Part shown: one piece after another, positions 1-11,741 of the stretch
Position numbering within the stretch: the first letter of the stretch is position 1
Layout: each line of letters begins with the position of its first letter
Origin: Apoda limacodes
Taxonomy: Eukaryota; Arthropoda; Insecta; Lepidoptera; Limacodidae
Reading direction: 5' to 3'
Assembly (NCBI GenBank): GCA_946406115.1
Contig: OX291557.1
Location: 1,458,501-1,522,500 of the forward strand
Length of the DNA stretch: 64,000 bases
Translations under genes and position numbers: made by a program
Notes under the pieces: generated by a model
What the model saw: the letters and a program-made list of their open reading frames with translations, nothing else
What the model was told of the DNA's origin: nothing
Database searches by the model: none

Positions 1-1400
1 GAAAGAACTTTAAGAGTCACGGGTCTATTAATTGACAAGTGGAAGCTGAATTTATGTCACCGCTATTAAAGCAACAATTAATATTAAACAATTAATTAAT
101 AAGCAACAGACCTAAATACATAGGGTGTTGCTGCCCAGAAATATAGCTCTTTAAATATATAATCCATAAACAGGACAAGAAGGATCTACTGAACCGAACT
201 AAATGCCGTAAGCCTGCCTACTCGACTGTGTGGAGTTGATGACGTTATTAAATAGGAGGGATCGGAAACTCGCGTCTTTTCTTAAGACTAAGGCTCGAGC
301 TAAACGCAATCTTGAAGAGGGTGGCTCGCTTGTACGGCGTCTTCACGATGACATTGCTGCAGACTCCAGTACCAATATCTAGAGGACTAAAGTGCGGACT
401 AAGCTGCCGTGGCGGCGACAAAAGACAAGAGCCAGCGGGCAGAATTCAGTGAGCGAAGGGCCTGCCTTTCCACCATCAAGGTCAATTCGTTTTCTTTCGT
501 ATAGATCTTTAGTTTTTGTCTATCAAAAATGTATAGTAATTTAAAACACCAATACAATTACTAAGAATCCAATAATTTGCAGAGTGCGCCTCGGCACATG
601 ACTAAATAAGCAACCAGACCGATAGCTTAGAACAACGTTTCAAGAATCATACCTAAACTGGTAGGATTGTCAACTGACACATTTAGTAAATTAAATCAAT
701 AGATAGCTGAAATCGATTTCGTCCCTCAGTTCATTGTAAGGAGCTACCCCTAAATAGTTTTCTTAATTTCATTACAAATCTGTTTGGCGGTTCACATAAG
801 ACTTTCCTGTAAAATTTCATCACAATCTACGTATGCGAAGATAGCGGAATTATAACGCTGTGACATACGGATAGATGGACGGACATGACGGATTTATAAG
901 GGACCTTTTTGCCATTTGGCTATGGAACCCTAACAAAGATCCTGATTTTATTTGTATTTAGTGGGGACGTACCAATAGTATAATTATGCATATTTTTGCG
1001 TTTACATTTATATATGCATGTTTATATGTATCATTATTATCATGGGTACCTACATAAGTACCTACGTTTTTTAAGATTCACCTTCCTAGGTATTGTAATT
1101 ATTTAGCCAACTTAGAATAAAAAAAATATAGGCATTTATCTGTCAAGATCTATTAGGTATGTAAAAAAGGAAATTTTCGTTTTTTTATTAGTATTGTTCA
1201 TACACACAGTACATGTATTTGGCATTTCTAAAAGGCCTTGCACTTATCGATAGCAAAGAACTATAATTTATTAATTTAAATCGCTCGCACACGAAGCCCT
1301 GAGATGCGCACGCTCATTGAGCCAGTTGAAACCGGTTTATACTCTAGCGGGCACCAGTCCTCGCCCCGCGCGCCGTGTCAGTGACAGGCCACGCACACAT
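1..1400. other. Intronic sequence without a confident gene
   Basis: This is AT-rich sequence upstream of the first LINE fragment. A short open stretch of about 50 codons starts at the ATG near 239 and stops near 381. It is Arg/Lys-rich with no domain I recognise. Around 835-935 is a decayed repeat ending in a GGAACCCTAA-type motif, which I recall as common in moth and butterfly genomes. It is probably the 5' flank or an intron of SMG1. Confidence 0.5.
835..935 (+). repeat. Decayed lepidopteran interspersed repeat tail
   Basis: The stretch contains GGACGGACATGACG followed by a CTTTTTGCCATTTGGCTATGG block and ends in AACCCTAA. I know this arrangement from abundant dispersed repeats in Lepidoptera. 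No terminal repeats or coding capacity are visible. Confidence 0.35.
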
Positions 1401-1403
1401 ATA

Positions 1404-2390
1404 TTTTTTTTTTTTTTTTTATATACTAAGTTGGCAAACAAGCCTACGGTCCGCCTGATGGTAAGCGGTCACCGTAGCCTATGGACGCTTGCAACACCAG
1501 GGGCATCACTCGCGCGTTGCCGACCCTTCAGAAATCTAATAACTTCTATTTTGAAGAACCCCATACTGTAGTCCTTAGAGAAAACCTTGGCAGGGAGCTC
1601 ATTCAACAACCCAAGCGTTCGTGGGAGGAAGTTTCTCTGAAACCGCACTGTACGCGACCATTTCGGTTCCAAAGTGTGAGAATGAATTCCCTGTCGATGG
1701 CGAACGGTGCGATGGTAGAAAGTAGCCGTGGGCATAATTTCGAACAATTCCTCAGAACACCATCCATTGTACAAGCGGTAGAACACACACAGGGAGGCAA
1801 AGTCTCTCCTCAGACTTAAGGGCTCGATACCACAAGTGAGTTTGGGATCGTCGACAATTCTCACAGCCCGTCGTTGAACCGAGTCAAAAGGGCCAAGCTG
1901 GTATCCGGGTGCACCCGCCCAGAGATGGCAGCAGTACTCCATATGGGGCCGGACTTGAGACTTGTAAAGTAGCAACCTTTGCCCCGACGTGAAGTACTGC
2001 TTCGCTCTGTTGAGTACACCAAGTTTTTTGGACGCCAGCTTTACCTTGTCTAGCAAATGATCTCGGAACTAAACATCGCTGGAGATGTCAACGCCAAGGA
2101 TCCCAATGCTCTTGAGATGGAGAGGGGAGTGTTCTGGAATTGTGGGACTACAGTGAATGGGGTTTTCTTAGCGGCGAACGCGCAGACTTGTGTCTTTGAA
2201 GGGTTGAATCGGACCAAGTTTGCCCGCCCCCAGTCAGAGACCTTGGACAGACCGATCTCGATTTGAGACACAAGTTCTTCACGCTTTTCCTCCACAACGG
2301 AACGTGGGATGCTTGCACGGCCCGTGTAATAAGCGTCTCCAGTACGGTCATCTGCATAGCAATGTATGTTGTTGATGTCCAAAAAAACGC
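1404..2390 (-). mobile_element. 5'-truncated non-LTR retrotransposon (jockey-superfamily-like), RT C-terminus and 3' end
   Basis: Read on the minus strand, 2382-2050 encodes the end of a reverse transcriptase domain with a CYADD catalytic box and the downstream thumb region. After a frame break near 2050-2057, 2056-1469 continues with the LINE C-terminal region (motifs LLLYKSQVRPHMEYCCHLW and RRAVRIVDDP). The 3' untranslated region ends in poly(A), seen here as the T-run at about 1407-1421. The same 3' end recurs on the + strand at about 35556-35735, 53232-53412 and 62494-62632. The element has lost its endonuclease and the first half of RT, and the frame is broken, so it is dead. The exact clade is uncertain. 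Confidence 0.85.
1469..2056 (-). pseudogene. LINE ORF2 C-terminal fragment (thumb/connection region)
   Basis: About 195 codons are open on the minus strand. They carry the conserved C-terminal region seen in many lepidopteran LINEs: LYKSQVRP, then PFDSVQRRAVRIV, then KGRQRASDAPGVASVH just before the stop. It continues the YADD-bearing segment at 2050-2382 after a frame break. It is not a host gene, and ORFs on the other strand here are shadows. Confidence 0.8.
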
Positions 2391-4805
2391 CGGTTGTTTG
2401 AAGCTATCAGGTTATTTACTCATGTGCCTCGAGTCAGCGTTCGATTTCCCTTTTTAACTCAGAAATATTTGGATACTTATTAATTTAGAGCCATGGTTCA
2501 ATTCTCATACGTAGTTTACTTGAGAATTTTTGATTTTTTGAAAGAGCTATGAAACTACGGTCGGTTTTTGACGATTTAAGATTGTCTCAGTAACTGCAAC
2601 TGCGCAATTGTCGGGATCTTCTGACCTGAAATAGAGACCTGATTTCACGTAATCAATCTTAATCTGCTGACATATAATGCTACACAAGACGCCATTTAGT
2701 AGTACCAGATGAAACGGTATCTACCAAATATCCCTCCAGACGTGTGGTTAGTAGAAGATCCATTAAGGAGCTTGTATGGTCCTCTGTATCTGAAAAAGTA
2801 CCAGTTAAGAGGGATAAAGTACCAGTTAATCGCGGGATTTAAAATTTGCACTCTTCACAAAAACAACTTTGTCCACTTGTTGAACAAATAACTATTTCCC
2901 CGACCTAGTATGTTGTTCTAATGCATCTTTTATCTTTTTTTGTGCTTTTGCAGTCTGAAGTCTTAAAATGTTTATTCCAAACTCACTTCTCTTCATTCAA
3001 ATCAAATCAAACAATATTTATTCGAATAGGTTTCTGAGAACACTTTTGAATCGTCGATACAATGTAAACAATGTTAATTTTTGCCAAAATGCGCTGGCAA
3101 GAAGTTCTATTTAAAGTAATAGTACAATACTTTAATAAATAATCAGCTAACAAGTATACAATATGTATTGAAACACTTAATAGGTAATATAAATAAGTTA
3201 GTAATCTACTAAAAACAAAGTCAAACATATGTAATTTTTTTTTGTTTTCATGCTGCATAAATTATCAAGCGTCAAATATCGTCAATCGTGTGAAGGAATT
3301 TAAATATTTAATACTAGTGCCAATTAAGATATTTAATACTAGTGCCACTAGTAAGTGGCATTACCGCCATAATAATTATGATGAAAAAAAAGGTGGCAGC
3401 CCTACTGCCGGGGCCAGGGATGGTTCCAAATGATATTTAAACAGGTTTGTCCCTACGTGTGTCTTCTACGGAGTGGACCTGAAGAGTATGATTATCTCGA
3501 GTTTTAAGACCTGTTTGCATATATTATTCTCTTGAATCCCCGTCCTAATTGCTTGCGACTTATAACTATAAGTTCCCCGGTTAAACCTTTCGTGCACGGC
3601 TGGCTTTATATCGAAAATATTGATCGGGACCAGCCGCTGCCCTGACCTTCGGGATCCAGGTCAAGCTCACGCCACGTCACTTCTCCAATACGGATGTCGG
3701 TCGTTTTCTGTTCTTGCATCACAGTTATGTTCTTGTGGATATTATTTCCGTGACTTAAAACTGACAATAAGATGAAACCTTTGTCCTTTATTCGTGTCTT
3801 AATTTAATCCTAAGTTCCCTTTATTAATTCATCTAAATTCCAAAAATGGGCTTTAATTGCATACTTTATTTTTTTTAACGTTTTTTTTACCATAATAGTA
3901 CAGTGTACCGGTATTTACATATAATATATTTAATCTGGCTATCGTTAGATAGGTCGTTTTGCGGACGTGTAAAAATTCTTCTATTCAGGGATCTGTTTGC
4001 AAAATACTAATTAAGCTTTAAAATAAAAAAATTGTAAAATGTTAAGTGCCCAAAACCAACGAAATGTTTGTTAATGGTTATAGGAAAACATTCACAGCAG
4101 TAGTACTGATAGTGAAGTGAAAAGATTTGCGGCGGTAGTACAGATAACAAAGTTAAAGGAATACTGTAACCCTTAACAAGTTAACGATCAATTGTCGACC
4201 AACTTATAAAATGTACTTGTGACGGGCAAATATGGAATAATTAGCGCGCAGCATAATTTTCGTACCAATCTTCAAAATAAATGTTAATGTTTAAAATAAA
4301 AATGTGTGACTTCAAAATCTATTAAATATTTAAAGAAACGGAAATTTTGTTTGAAATTACGAATAGTTTGTAAATAAAGAATTTTGAGGTAAATATAAGG
4401 GATTTTAATTTTTTGAAACAGATTGTTTTTATTTTATACATTGGATGGCTTCCCATGTAGGTTCTGGAAACATGTTGATGCACAATGAAAATTTAATTGC
4501 GTTAATTTTAAATCATAATATTTGAGAAAAGTCTGAAACTCGAAGCTAGGAGGAGCTTATAACAGCAACGGCCCGCCGGCCCGCCGCCCACTCGTCAGGC
4601 CTGTCTTTTTGGAGAACTTTTATCTAGGAAAGACTCCTAGATGCAAAGTGCCTCTAAAAAGCGTGAAAAAAAGCTTGTGTCGTCGGTGTCAAACGTTTTA
4701 AAGGAAATAAACTAGGCACGGACTTCGTACAAAATGTTGTCTTCATAACTACGGTTATTATTGGTTGCGGTGCTCTATTACAATATTGATTGAGGTAATC
4801 TGACA
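2390..4805. other. AT-rich intronic sequence, no gene seen
   Basis: No coding region is recognised. The only structured item is a short dispersed-repeat tail at about 2998-3075. A small GC-rich patch lies at about 4567-4600 (GGCCCGCCGGCCCGCCG) with no open frame I can assign. Confidence 0.5.
2998..3075 (-). mobile_element. LINE/SINE 3'-end fragment
   Basis: It contains AAATCAAATCAAAC, an ATTTATTCGAATAGG-like block and CACTTTTGAATCGTC. A related arrangement occurs at about 48105-48170 (TCAAAGTCAAAGTCAAAATG, then TTCAAATAAGG, then CACTTTTGAATCGTC). I infer a shared retroelement 3' end inserted on the minus strand. Confidence 0.4.
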
Positions 4806-4807
4806 GT

Positions 4808-5135
4808 TAACTAGGGTCAACGACATCGCCGTTAGGTAATCCCTGCTGCAATGGGAATGGGCTGGCCACATTAGTCGCAGAAATGACGATCGCCAGTGTT
4901 GTCATGTTCTTAAGTGGAGACCGCGTTTAGGCAAACGTTGTGCGCCCCGACCAAGTAGTGCAACGATATTCGCAAAATTTCTAGGATCGATTGGGTGCAT
5001 GACTCGCGATTGGGTGCGTGAGGCGCGATTGGGTGCGTGAGGCGCAATTTGGTGCGTGAGGCGCGATTTGGGGCACCCTGGGAGAGGCTTATGTTCAACA
5101 TTTTAGTGAGGCCGATTCTGTGATATTACAGTAAC
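4808..5135 (+). mobile_element. RTE-like LINE C-terminal fragment
   Basis: Conceptual translation around 4850-4950 gives a WEWAGHISRR motif followed by LKWRPRLGKR, the hallmark C-terminus of RTE-like endonuclease/reverse-transcriptases in insects. The end of the reading (about 5085-5110) gives GEAYVQH, corresponding to the final EEAYVQ region of that family. Between the two lies a 19-bp tandem expansion. No endonuclease or polymerase part is present, and frames are broken. Confidence 0.6.
4988..5076 (+). repeat. 19-bp minisatellite, about 4.7 units
   Basis: The unit is CGATTGGGTGCGTGAGGCG, starting at 4988, 5007, 5026, 5045 and 5064 with exact 19-bp spacing and a few substitutions. It sits inside the RTE-like LINE tail. 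Confidence 0.9.
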
Positions 5136-5360
5136 TGTACTGTCTGTCAGTAACATTTGACTTGAGGTTAAATAAATTCGGCGCTACCAGTGGACTGCAA
5201 CAGGCTAAAGGGTAAATGGAGTAATCATGCACCAACGCAACCCAACGTCCACATCTCCCTCTACCGTCTTTCCGTCAACCTCTACACGTAAAAGTTTGGA
5301 TGGAAAGTTGGACTCTTGGACAAACAGTTCAATTTACCGCTACTGTAGTGATGGCGCACC

Positions 5361-5490
5361 ATCCACTCACGAGCTGGCTCTTTACACTTACTACTAAATA
5401 TCCACTCACGAGCTGGCTCTTTAGACGTTCTACTAAATATATCCACTCACGAGCTGGCTCACTCACTTTGCACGTACTACTAAAAGGTAA
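5361..5490 (+). repeat. 39-41-bp tandem repeat, three units
   Basis: The block CCACTCACGAGCTGGCTC occurs at 5363, 5402 and 5443, each followed by a diverged TACTACTAAA-type block. Open frames across it are repeat products, not genes. Confidence 0.85.
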
Positions 5491-5499
5491 AATGAACAG

Positions 5500-6090
5500 T
5501 TTGATTATTGAACGATACTGTACTGGCAATATGAAATGGGGGAAACGAATGTACCGGCCATACGCTTACCCTGCCCTGTCTTTCTCCTTGAACTGTATCT
5601 ATAATTCTTTCACTACTAGAAAGCGAAACCACTCCTCAATAACATAGCCTACAATTTGTTTTGATTTCAACAGCTGTAGAAATAGAAAGTATTTAGTTTG
5701 TAATATCAATATATGTAAGTCGAGTCATATTTATTTAACAACAATATTTTGTAATTCGTCACATGTGCAAAGCTTTAAGTGTGGCTACTCAGACTAGTCG
5801 GTTACCAAAATGTGAGGCGTGACGAGGAAAAGTCATGTCGTACACGTGACAGTCGTATAGTGAGAGTGAGGGGACGCAGGTCCGAGGCGCGCGGTGGGGC
5901 AATTCCCGAGAGAGTAGACCAGCTAGTGGCGCCGAGGTCGAAGTGCTGCGCTGGTCACATCTTCCAGTTCGCCATCTACTACTGGATGTACGTATGTCGT
6001 ACGAACTAAATATTTTAATAGTTGTATTGGTCAGTAATACAAGCATACGATGTTCATAAATCCAGTAACGACATGTTTATGAAGGCTGTC
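5500..6090. other. Unassigned sequence with a moderately GC-rich patch
   Basis: 5790-5960 is richer in GC than its surroundings and is open on both strands for 70-85 codons. Neither translation resembles SMG1 or any family I recognise, and no splice-site pair makes it an obvious exon. Confidence 0.35.
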
Positions 6091-6099
6091 TCAAAACCT

Positions 6100-6335
6100 A
6101 CTTGATTTTTAAAAAACACTTATTACAATTGAATTTTGAGAGTATTTGATAACAGATATGAACACGGAGTTTACTTGTGGAACACAACATCCGACAAATG
6201 CTCGCCTCGACTTTGCTGGCAATCGTATACCCTTTTTATAAAATTTTCGCTGACATTTTGACATAACTGTGGTTGAATTTACTCAATATATCGACGAATT
6301 GCGGCTTCGAGCTCAGGAATTGTCTGTGGATTACA
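6100..6335 (-). mobile_element. Mariner-like transposase C-terminal remnant
   Basis: On the minus strand from about 6335 down to 6180 the translation reads IPELEAAIRRYIE, a stop, IQPQLCQNVSENFIKR and then RGEHLSDVVFH. This resembles the C-terminal tail of Tc1/mariner-superfamily transposases, an ELKAAIR-type helix followed by a GGHL-VVFH ending. There are in-frame stops and no DDE core, so it is a dead fragment. Confidence is limited by its short length. Confidence 0.45.
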
Positions 6336-6514
6336 AAATTATTTTTTTTTTAAGTTGTCATCGACATGTTGATGCTCCAGTATTCAATTGGCGAATATTC
6401 GGCGCTGCGCATGCGCATGCGCACGGTCTGCTAGCTGGAAAGGTTGTGATAATTGAATCTTTTCAGCGTGCATGTGCAGATCTTTAGTCAAAACTAGTTG
6501 CACAGAGCTTTGTA

Positions 6515-6866
6515 GGCTACTGCGACCTCAATGTAAATAAAACGAAATCACTATGAAACTACATGATCTATAACGATTAAATTTTACCATCAGATAGCTA
6601 ACACGGTGAAGTAATAATAAACGTAAGTAAATGGGGGGCTTTTATTGAGAAATTTTACAATTAATGTAAAATCAAATGTTGAAAAACCTGATCTTTGTTG
6701 TTCAAAAACATCTTAACTCACTTTTGAGGGCGGGTTTTATTTTCTCAATTTTTTAATTTATGAGGACGCCCTGTTGTTTCCAGTTATAATGCAGTTTGTT
6801 TTGTTTGCGAAAGATCATGTAGTTTTAAAGTTATTTTGTTTTATTTACGTTGAGGTCGCAGTAGCG
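6515..6866. mobile_element. MITE with about 55-bp terminal inverted repeats
   Basis: The left arm 6515-6570 (starting GGCTACTGCGACCTCAATG) is the near-exact reverse complement of the right arm 6811-6866 (ending CATTGAGGTCGCAGTAGC-like, with a few changes). The roughly 240-bp interior is AT-rich and non-coding. Flanking TA dinucleotides could be the target duplication of a Tc1/mariner-type MITE. Confidence 0.75.
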
Positions 6867-7249
6867 TCCTAAAATTTAAGAAATACCACAAAAAAATATT
6901 TAATAATTTAGATAATTTCTTAATTGTTTTTCATAGATAAGATTAAGCATATAGTTTCCCACATTTTCACACTTAATATGTATATACTCGTAGTGACGCG
7001 CGTTCTAGCTTTTTATTATTAAGGAAATCAAAAAGCTTTTATGTTTTACTACTATTTATATTCGTCAACTCAAAAACTACAATCAAAATTAGAATGTTTT
7101 TTTTTTATAATTCCGGATTATATGATATGAAAATGTTATTGATATAAATAGATTATTTTGTTTTGGAAATGTGTCTGATGTGGTGCTGCTGATTATACGA
7201 AAATAGTAAAACGTTAACATCGCAAAGGAAGAATGCAATTTCCAGCGAG

Positions 7250-7308
7250 CGTCGTACCGCGCCGCCGCCGCCCCGCCCCGCCCCTCGCCCACGCCCACGC
7301 CCGCGCCT
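7250..7308. repeat. GC-rich low-complexity tract (CCGCC/CGCCCA)
   Basis: A sharply GC-rich run of CCG, CCCCG and CGCCCA motifs stands in otherwise AT-rich DNA. I could not read it as a SMG1 exon in either orientation. Confidence 0.7.
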
Positions 7309-7607
7309 TTTTAATTATTTATTCTTAAATAAGGCTTCGCCTGTGATATTGCAGCATTAATCTTATTAATTCGTAATGCAACTCAAGGTACACAAAATGT
7401 CAGAAACGGCCGCCTGGGACTTGGTGTCGTATGCGTTACATCACGGGACGAGTGATCCCGCGACGACCACGGGCGATATGTGATAAATATCTTCAGATGA
7501 CTGTGAAGATGCACGTTGCAGAATTTACAGAATTTACAGAATGCGATGGTGTTTGTCCCCCGAAACCCCGTCAGAAGAATACGGCATTGGTGGCTAACGG
7601 CTATGAC

Positions 7608-7807
7608 GTATCGACTACGACGTAGTGAAGATGTAGCGGCTACTACGTAGTGACTTCGTAGCGGCTACGACGTAGTAACTTCGTAGCGGCTACGACGTAG
7701 TGACTTCGTAGCGGCTACGACGTATTGATGACGTAGCAGCTACAGCGTAGTGCCTAGGTAGCGTTTATATTAAAGTGGCTACGACGCAGACCTTACGTAG
7801 CGGCTAC
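7608..7807. repeat. 25-bp palindromic minisatellite, about 8 units
   Basis: The unit is GTAGCGGCTACGACGTAGTGACTTC or similar. Unit starts at 7608, 7633, 7658, 7683, 7708, 7733 and 7758 keep exact 25-bp spacing, after which the register slips. Each unit has an internal near-palindrome (GTAGCGGCTAC) and a CGTAG motif. Confidence 0.9.
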
Positions 7808-7942
7808 GATACAGTGTTTCATCCCAGTTATTTTTATTTTATTTTCTTTATTTGGGATAACAAACAATTGTCACAATTTGCAATATAATTTACAAAAATA
7901 CACTCGTTATAAATAAATTATTGTGAAACCCACACCGTTATC

Positions 7943-8275
7943 TATCGATGTTTCGTTTCAGATAGGTGACACGTTGCCGGCTATTCTTTATGTATAGATG
8001 TTTCGTTTTAGATAGGTGACACGATGCCGGCTATTCTTTATGTATCGATGTTTAATTTCAATTAGGTGACACGGTGCCGGCTATTCTTTATGTATTGATG
8101 TTTCGTTTTAATCAGGTGACACGTTGCCGGTTATTCTTTACGTATCCATGTTTGGTTGTACTCACGTGACACGTTGCTGGTTATTGTTTATGTATCGATG
8201 TTCGGTTTCAGTTAGGTGACACGTTGCTAGCTATTCTTAATGTATTGATGTTTGGTTTCAGTTTCGTGATACGTT
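7943..8275. repeat. 50-bp tandem array, 6.7 units
   Basis: The units start with TATCGATGTTTCGTTTCAG and include AGGTGACACGTTGCCGGC. They begin at 7943, 7993, 8043, 8093, 8143, 8193 and 8243. All six full units are exactly 50 bp despite many substitutions. There is no spacer variation that would suggest CRISPR, and no coding potential. Confidence 0.92.
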
Positions 8276-8639
8276 AAAAACTACAAATACAATCAATATT
8301 TTAAATAAAAAATTTAAGCTGTACAATTTTATATTATTTCCATTTTAATTTGGTTTACCTATGCATCCTGTAATTGAGCATCTTCAGTCCCATGGATTTT
8401 TATCATTTGCATAGTCTGAAATATTTTAATATGCTTTTTTACAAAGTATTTGTTTGATAAAAGATTTAAATTAAATTATTGGTAGCTTTTGAATATTAAT
8501 AGAAACTTTGTTGTAAAAGTGTAAACATTGCCCCATAAGAGAGTTACTAATTTTTGTGTAGACGTGTAACATGCACCAACAGCTTATTTTTGAACGTCAC
8601 TTTTATTAACAGCTTATTATCAGCGTTAAACCAATTTAC

Positions 8640-10512
8640 AATTTTAGAAATGGCATTATTCACATATCACATGTCTGTCGTCTCTTAACTTTAAAAAGTA
8701 AAGAGGTGTCATCAGCAAATAAGACAGTTTCATGTTTTTTTACATGATATTGGGGATCATTACTGTATATTTTATCATTACTGAAATAGAAAAGGACTTA
8801 AAATTGAGCCCTGAGGGACTCCCATAGTGCCTGCTGATCCCGGAGATCTTTCACCGTTGACATTTATTTCCTGTACTCTGCTACTCATGTAGGAGGTCAA
8901 AAGGTCGAGAGCTTTGCCTCTAATACCATAGTGATGTAGCTTCCTGATGAGATTTCATGTTGGACACATCGGTTGTAGAACGACCTTTCATAAAGCCAAA
9001 CTGTTTACTACTAAGTAGGTCATTAATACAGAAATAGCTTAACATTTGATTAAGTATGATTTTTTCAAAAACTTTACTGAGTACAGGTAGTATTAAAATA
9101 GGCCGAAAATTATAAGGATCTGTTTTCTAATGTTTTGTTGTTGTGTGTATTTATGATATCCGTAGGACTAATGTATTAAATACAAAGGGAACTTTACATC
9201 CAGGAACATTAGTTTTTATTAATTTTTCTGCTAAAATTGGACTTGAGTTAAGATGTTCGGTTGTTATGACGGAATATTACTAAAACAAAATTCAAACGCA
9301 ACTGCTACCTCAGAATTTGTTTTTAAACTAGTATTATCTACAATCAACTCAAAGTCCTGAAAAGAATAACTAGCTTTACCAGTTTCATTATTTGTTATGT
9401 TCCATGTAGTTTTTATTTTATCTGTTGAATTTTTTACTTTATGTCCGAGGTGAATTGATTTTACAACAAGACAGACTCTTTTAAAGGTTTTTTTTTTCAT
9501 ATTCCCTAAATATTTGTATTATTATATGTTCTTTCCTTATATAATTCATACAGCTTACGCCTACTTTTATAAATACCTGGGGTAGCCCATTCACTTAAAC
9601 TAAAGCGACTGGAAACAAGTATCTTTTTTGCAGTAAATATTTTATTATACTCTGTAGTAATAGTATCAAGAACTTTACATATCATTTGGGTTGCCATTAT
9701 AAAGTAAATCCGGAAGTTTATGCAATAAGTTAGATTTAAATGATTCAATCCTTTTAGTGGTTATTGGTATAAATTTAATTTTCTTTTTAGTAATACTATT
9801 CTTTCTTTCTAAAACCACTAACTGTCCACAATGATCTGAATCTAGATTGCTTATAATTGATTTTTGAATTGGTTTTATGTCGGTAAATATATTGTCGATG
9901 CAAGTGTCTCTAGATACAGCGATTCTAGTTGGTTCACAAAACAAATTATTTAAATTAAAAGACTGAAATAAGGCAAGCAATCTGGTGCTTAATGAGCTAT
10001 TTTCCAAAATGTTTATATTGAAGTCTCCACAAACAATGATTTGTTTATTGGAATTGCTGATTTTATTCAGCACTTCTTCCATAACTAATTCAAAATTATC
10101 ATAAATTGCACAAGGCGGCTTGTATACACTCACAACAATGAGATGCTCAACTTCTATACAGGACAGCTCGGCAGTTCGCTCAGCTGAGAGGCTCACAATG
10201 TCTTTACGTTCCTTAAACTTTAGCTGTTTATTAACTAAAATTAAAGAGCCGCCATGGATTGCATTTACTCGGCTAAACGAACTTCCCACCTGGTGATTAG
10301 TAAAATTGAACATTAACTGATAACTGCGTAGCCAGTGTTCAGTGATACATAAAATGTCTATCTTTTGGCAATTTATAAACAATTCAATTTCTAATTCTTT
10401 CTGAGACATTCCTGGTATATTATGATGCACCAAGTTCAATGGAATATTATTTTTAGTATGATAAAGTTTATGTTTCTGTTTCTGTTTGCTTAAAAATTGA
10501 TTAGACATAGAT
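8640..10512 (-). mobile_element. CR1-like LINE, decayed (endonuclease plus RT remnants)
   Basis: On the minus strand, 10508-9675 is an intact stretch of about 277 codons with an apurinic/apyrimidinic endonuclease domain. 9748-9264 continues into the EN-RT linker. 9120-8690 holds RT fragments, including a GSPSG-like remnant of the GVPQG box and LFADDTSL, with frame breaks. The linker motif (SRxKLYELY) is shared with the LINE at 12725-15722 on the + strand, so the two are related but distinct copies. The 3' end is lost or too diverged to place exactly. Confidence 0.85.
9675..10508 (-). pseudogene. LINE endonuclease domain (APE-type), 277 codons
   Basis: The translation carries the sequence landmarks of LINE APE endonucleases in order: an N-terminal LVHHNIPG block, CITEHWL (catalytic Glu region), SVYKPP, VVCGDFNI-type IIVCGDFNI, and NLDSDHCGQL (the SDH catalytic pair). 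It would nick genomic DNA to prime reverse transcription. The frame ends in the linker, and the downstream polymerase is broken, so this copy cannot move on its own. Confidence 0.85.
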
Positions 10513-10514
10513 TA

Positions 10515-11290
10515 CTTTATTTTATCATTGTTTATGTTTTTTCATTAATTATATTCGCCAAAGTGGTCCTATGTTGTCTTGAAATTTAATTTTAATTATT
10601 ACATGTCAAATAATTATGGTGCTCATACTTTGTAGCTTATATGAAAACAACATAATTTAGAAATAGGGTTAGAATTGTGAGTAAAGCAATCGGATGTGTT
10701 CATTTATGATCCTGACATCAAATATATTTTGATCGTATTATTGTTTACATTCCGTTAGGATTCTTCTGAATCATACGGTCGTATCTACTTACGGTATTTG
10801 AGTTCTGGACGTAAGTAACATGAATCCGTGCATTCACTTTGATCTCCCTGGACAAGTCCACCTCGCTCTAGGGACGACCTTAGTAAACAGCTTCATCGCT
10901 TTGTTCCCTGTTCTTAACGGTCGAGCCGATAAAGATATCCTTACCTCGCCCGAATATAGAACGTCAAACATATACTGAAATATCTTATAGTCGTTAGGTA
11001 AGTTTTGCGTGTTTGAAGAATTATTTTTTTCTCGTTATTATATATTGTATGCACGTTGAAACATACACATAAACTATGGAGTATTGAATTTCAATAAAAT
11101 AGCTGTAAAGATAAGGTTAGAGCTTGTAAAACCTTTATAGAGGAAGTGGTGAGTTTCAGAAGTGTAGGTAACCTTAGGTACGCAAAGAGAATAGCAGTCG
11201 CAAGGACTAGCGAAACCTGTCGACTAGTTTTTGTTACACTTATTGCAAAGAGTCGCTTCGTGACTCCTCCGGTTCCTCGGTGAGAAGTAT
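10515..11290. other. Intronic sequence, nothing recognised
   Basis: AT-rich, with no repeat array, ORF or conserved motif I can support. Confidence 0.5.
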
Positions 11291-11292
11291 AC

Positions 11293-11370
11293 CGTATGCG
11301 CTAAAAGGACTGGCCACACGTATGCGCTAAACATACTGGCCACACGTATGCGCTAAACGGATTGGCTACA
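11293..11370 (+). repeat. 26-bp tandem repeat, three units
   Basis: The unit CGTATGCGCTAAACATACTG (first 20 bases of 26) starts at 11293, 11319 and 11345. It ends about 105 bp before a SMG1 3' splice site. Confidence 0.88.
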
Positions 11371-11436
11371 AATAATTTATTTTTTAGATTCCACCCAGTA
11401 GTTTTGTATGTGTTACTCGATCTAGTGTATAAGTAG

Positions 11437-11718
<282 letters not shown>

Positions 11719-11741
11719 TGAGTAGACGACGTATCTATACA

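Noticed and set aside
239..381. Short Arg/Lys-rich open frame near the left edge
   Set aside because: Too short and without motif. Could be part of a truncated element, but nothing supports a call.
5779..6046. Open frames on both strands in a GC-richer patch as a host exon
   Set aside because: No family resemblance or convincing splice sites.
7089..7308. GC-rich patch as an upstream SMG1 exon or promoter
   Set aside because: No translation resembles the kinase core and no phase-compatible splice pair was found. It looks like low-complexity sequence.
7943..8275. Possible CRISPR-like repeats (also 7608-7807 and 51154-51362)
   Set aside because: The units are contiguous tandem repeats without unique spacers, in a eukaryotic intron.
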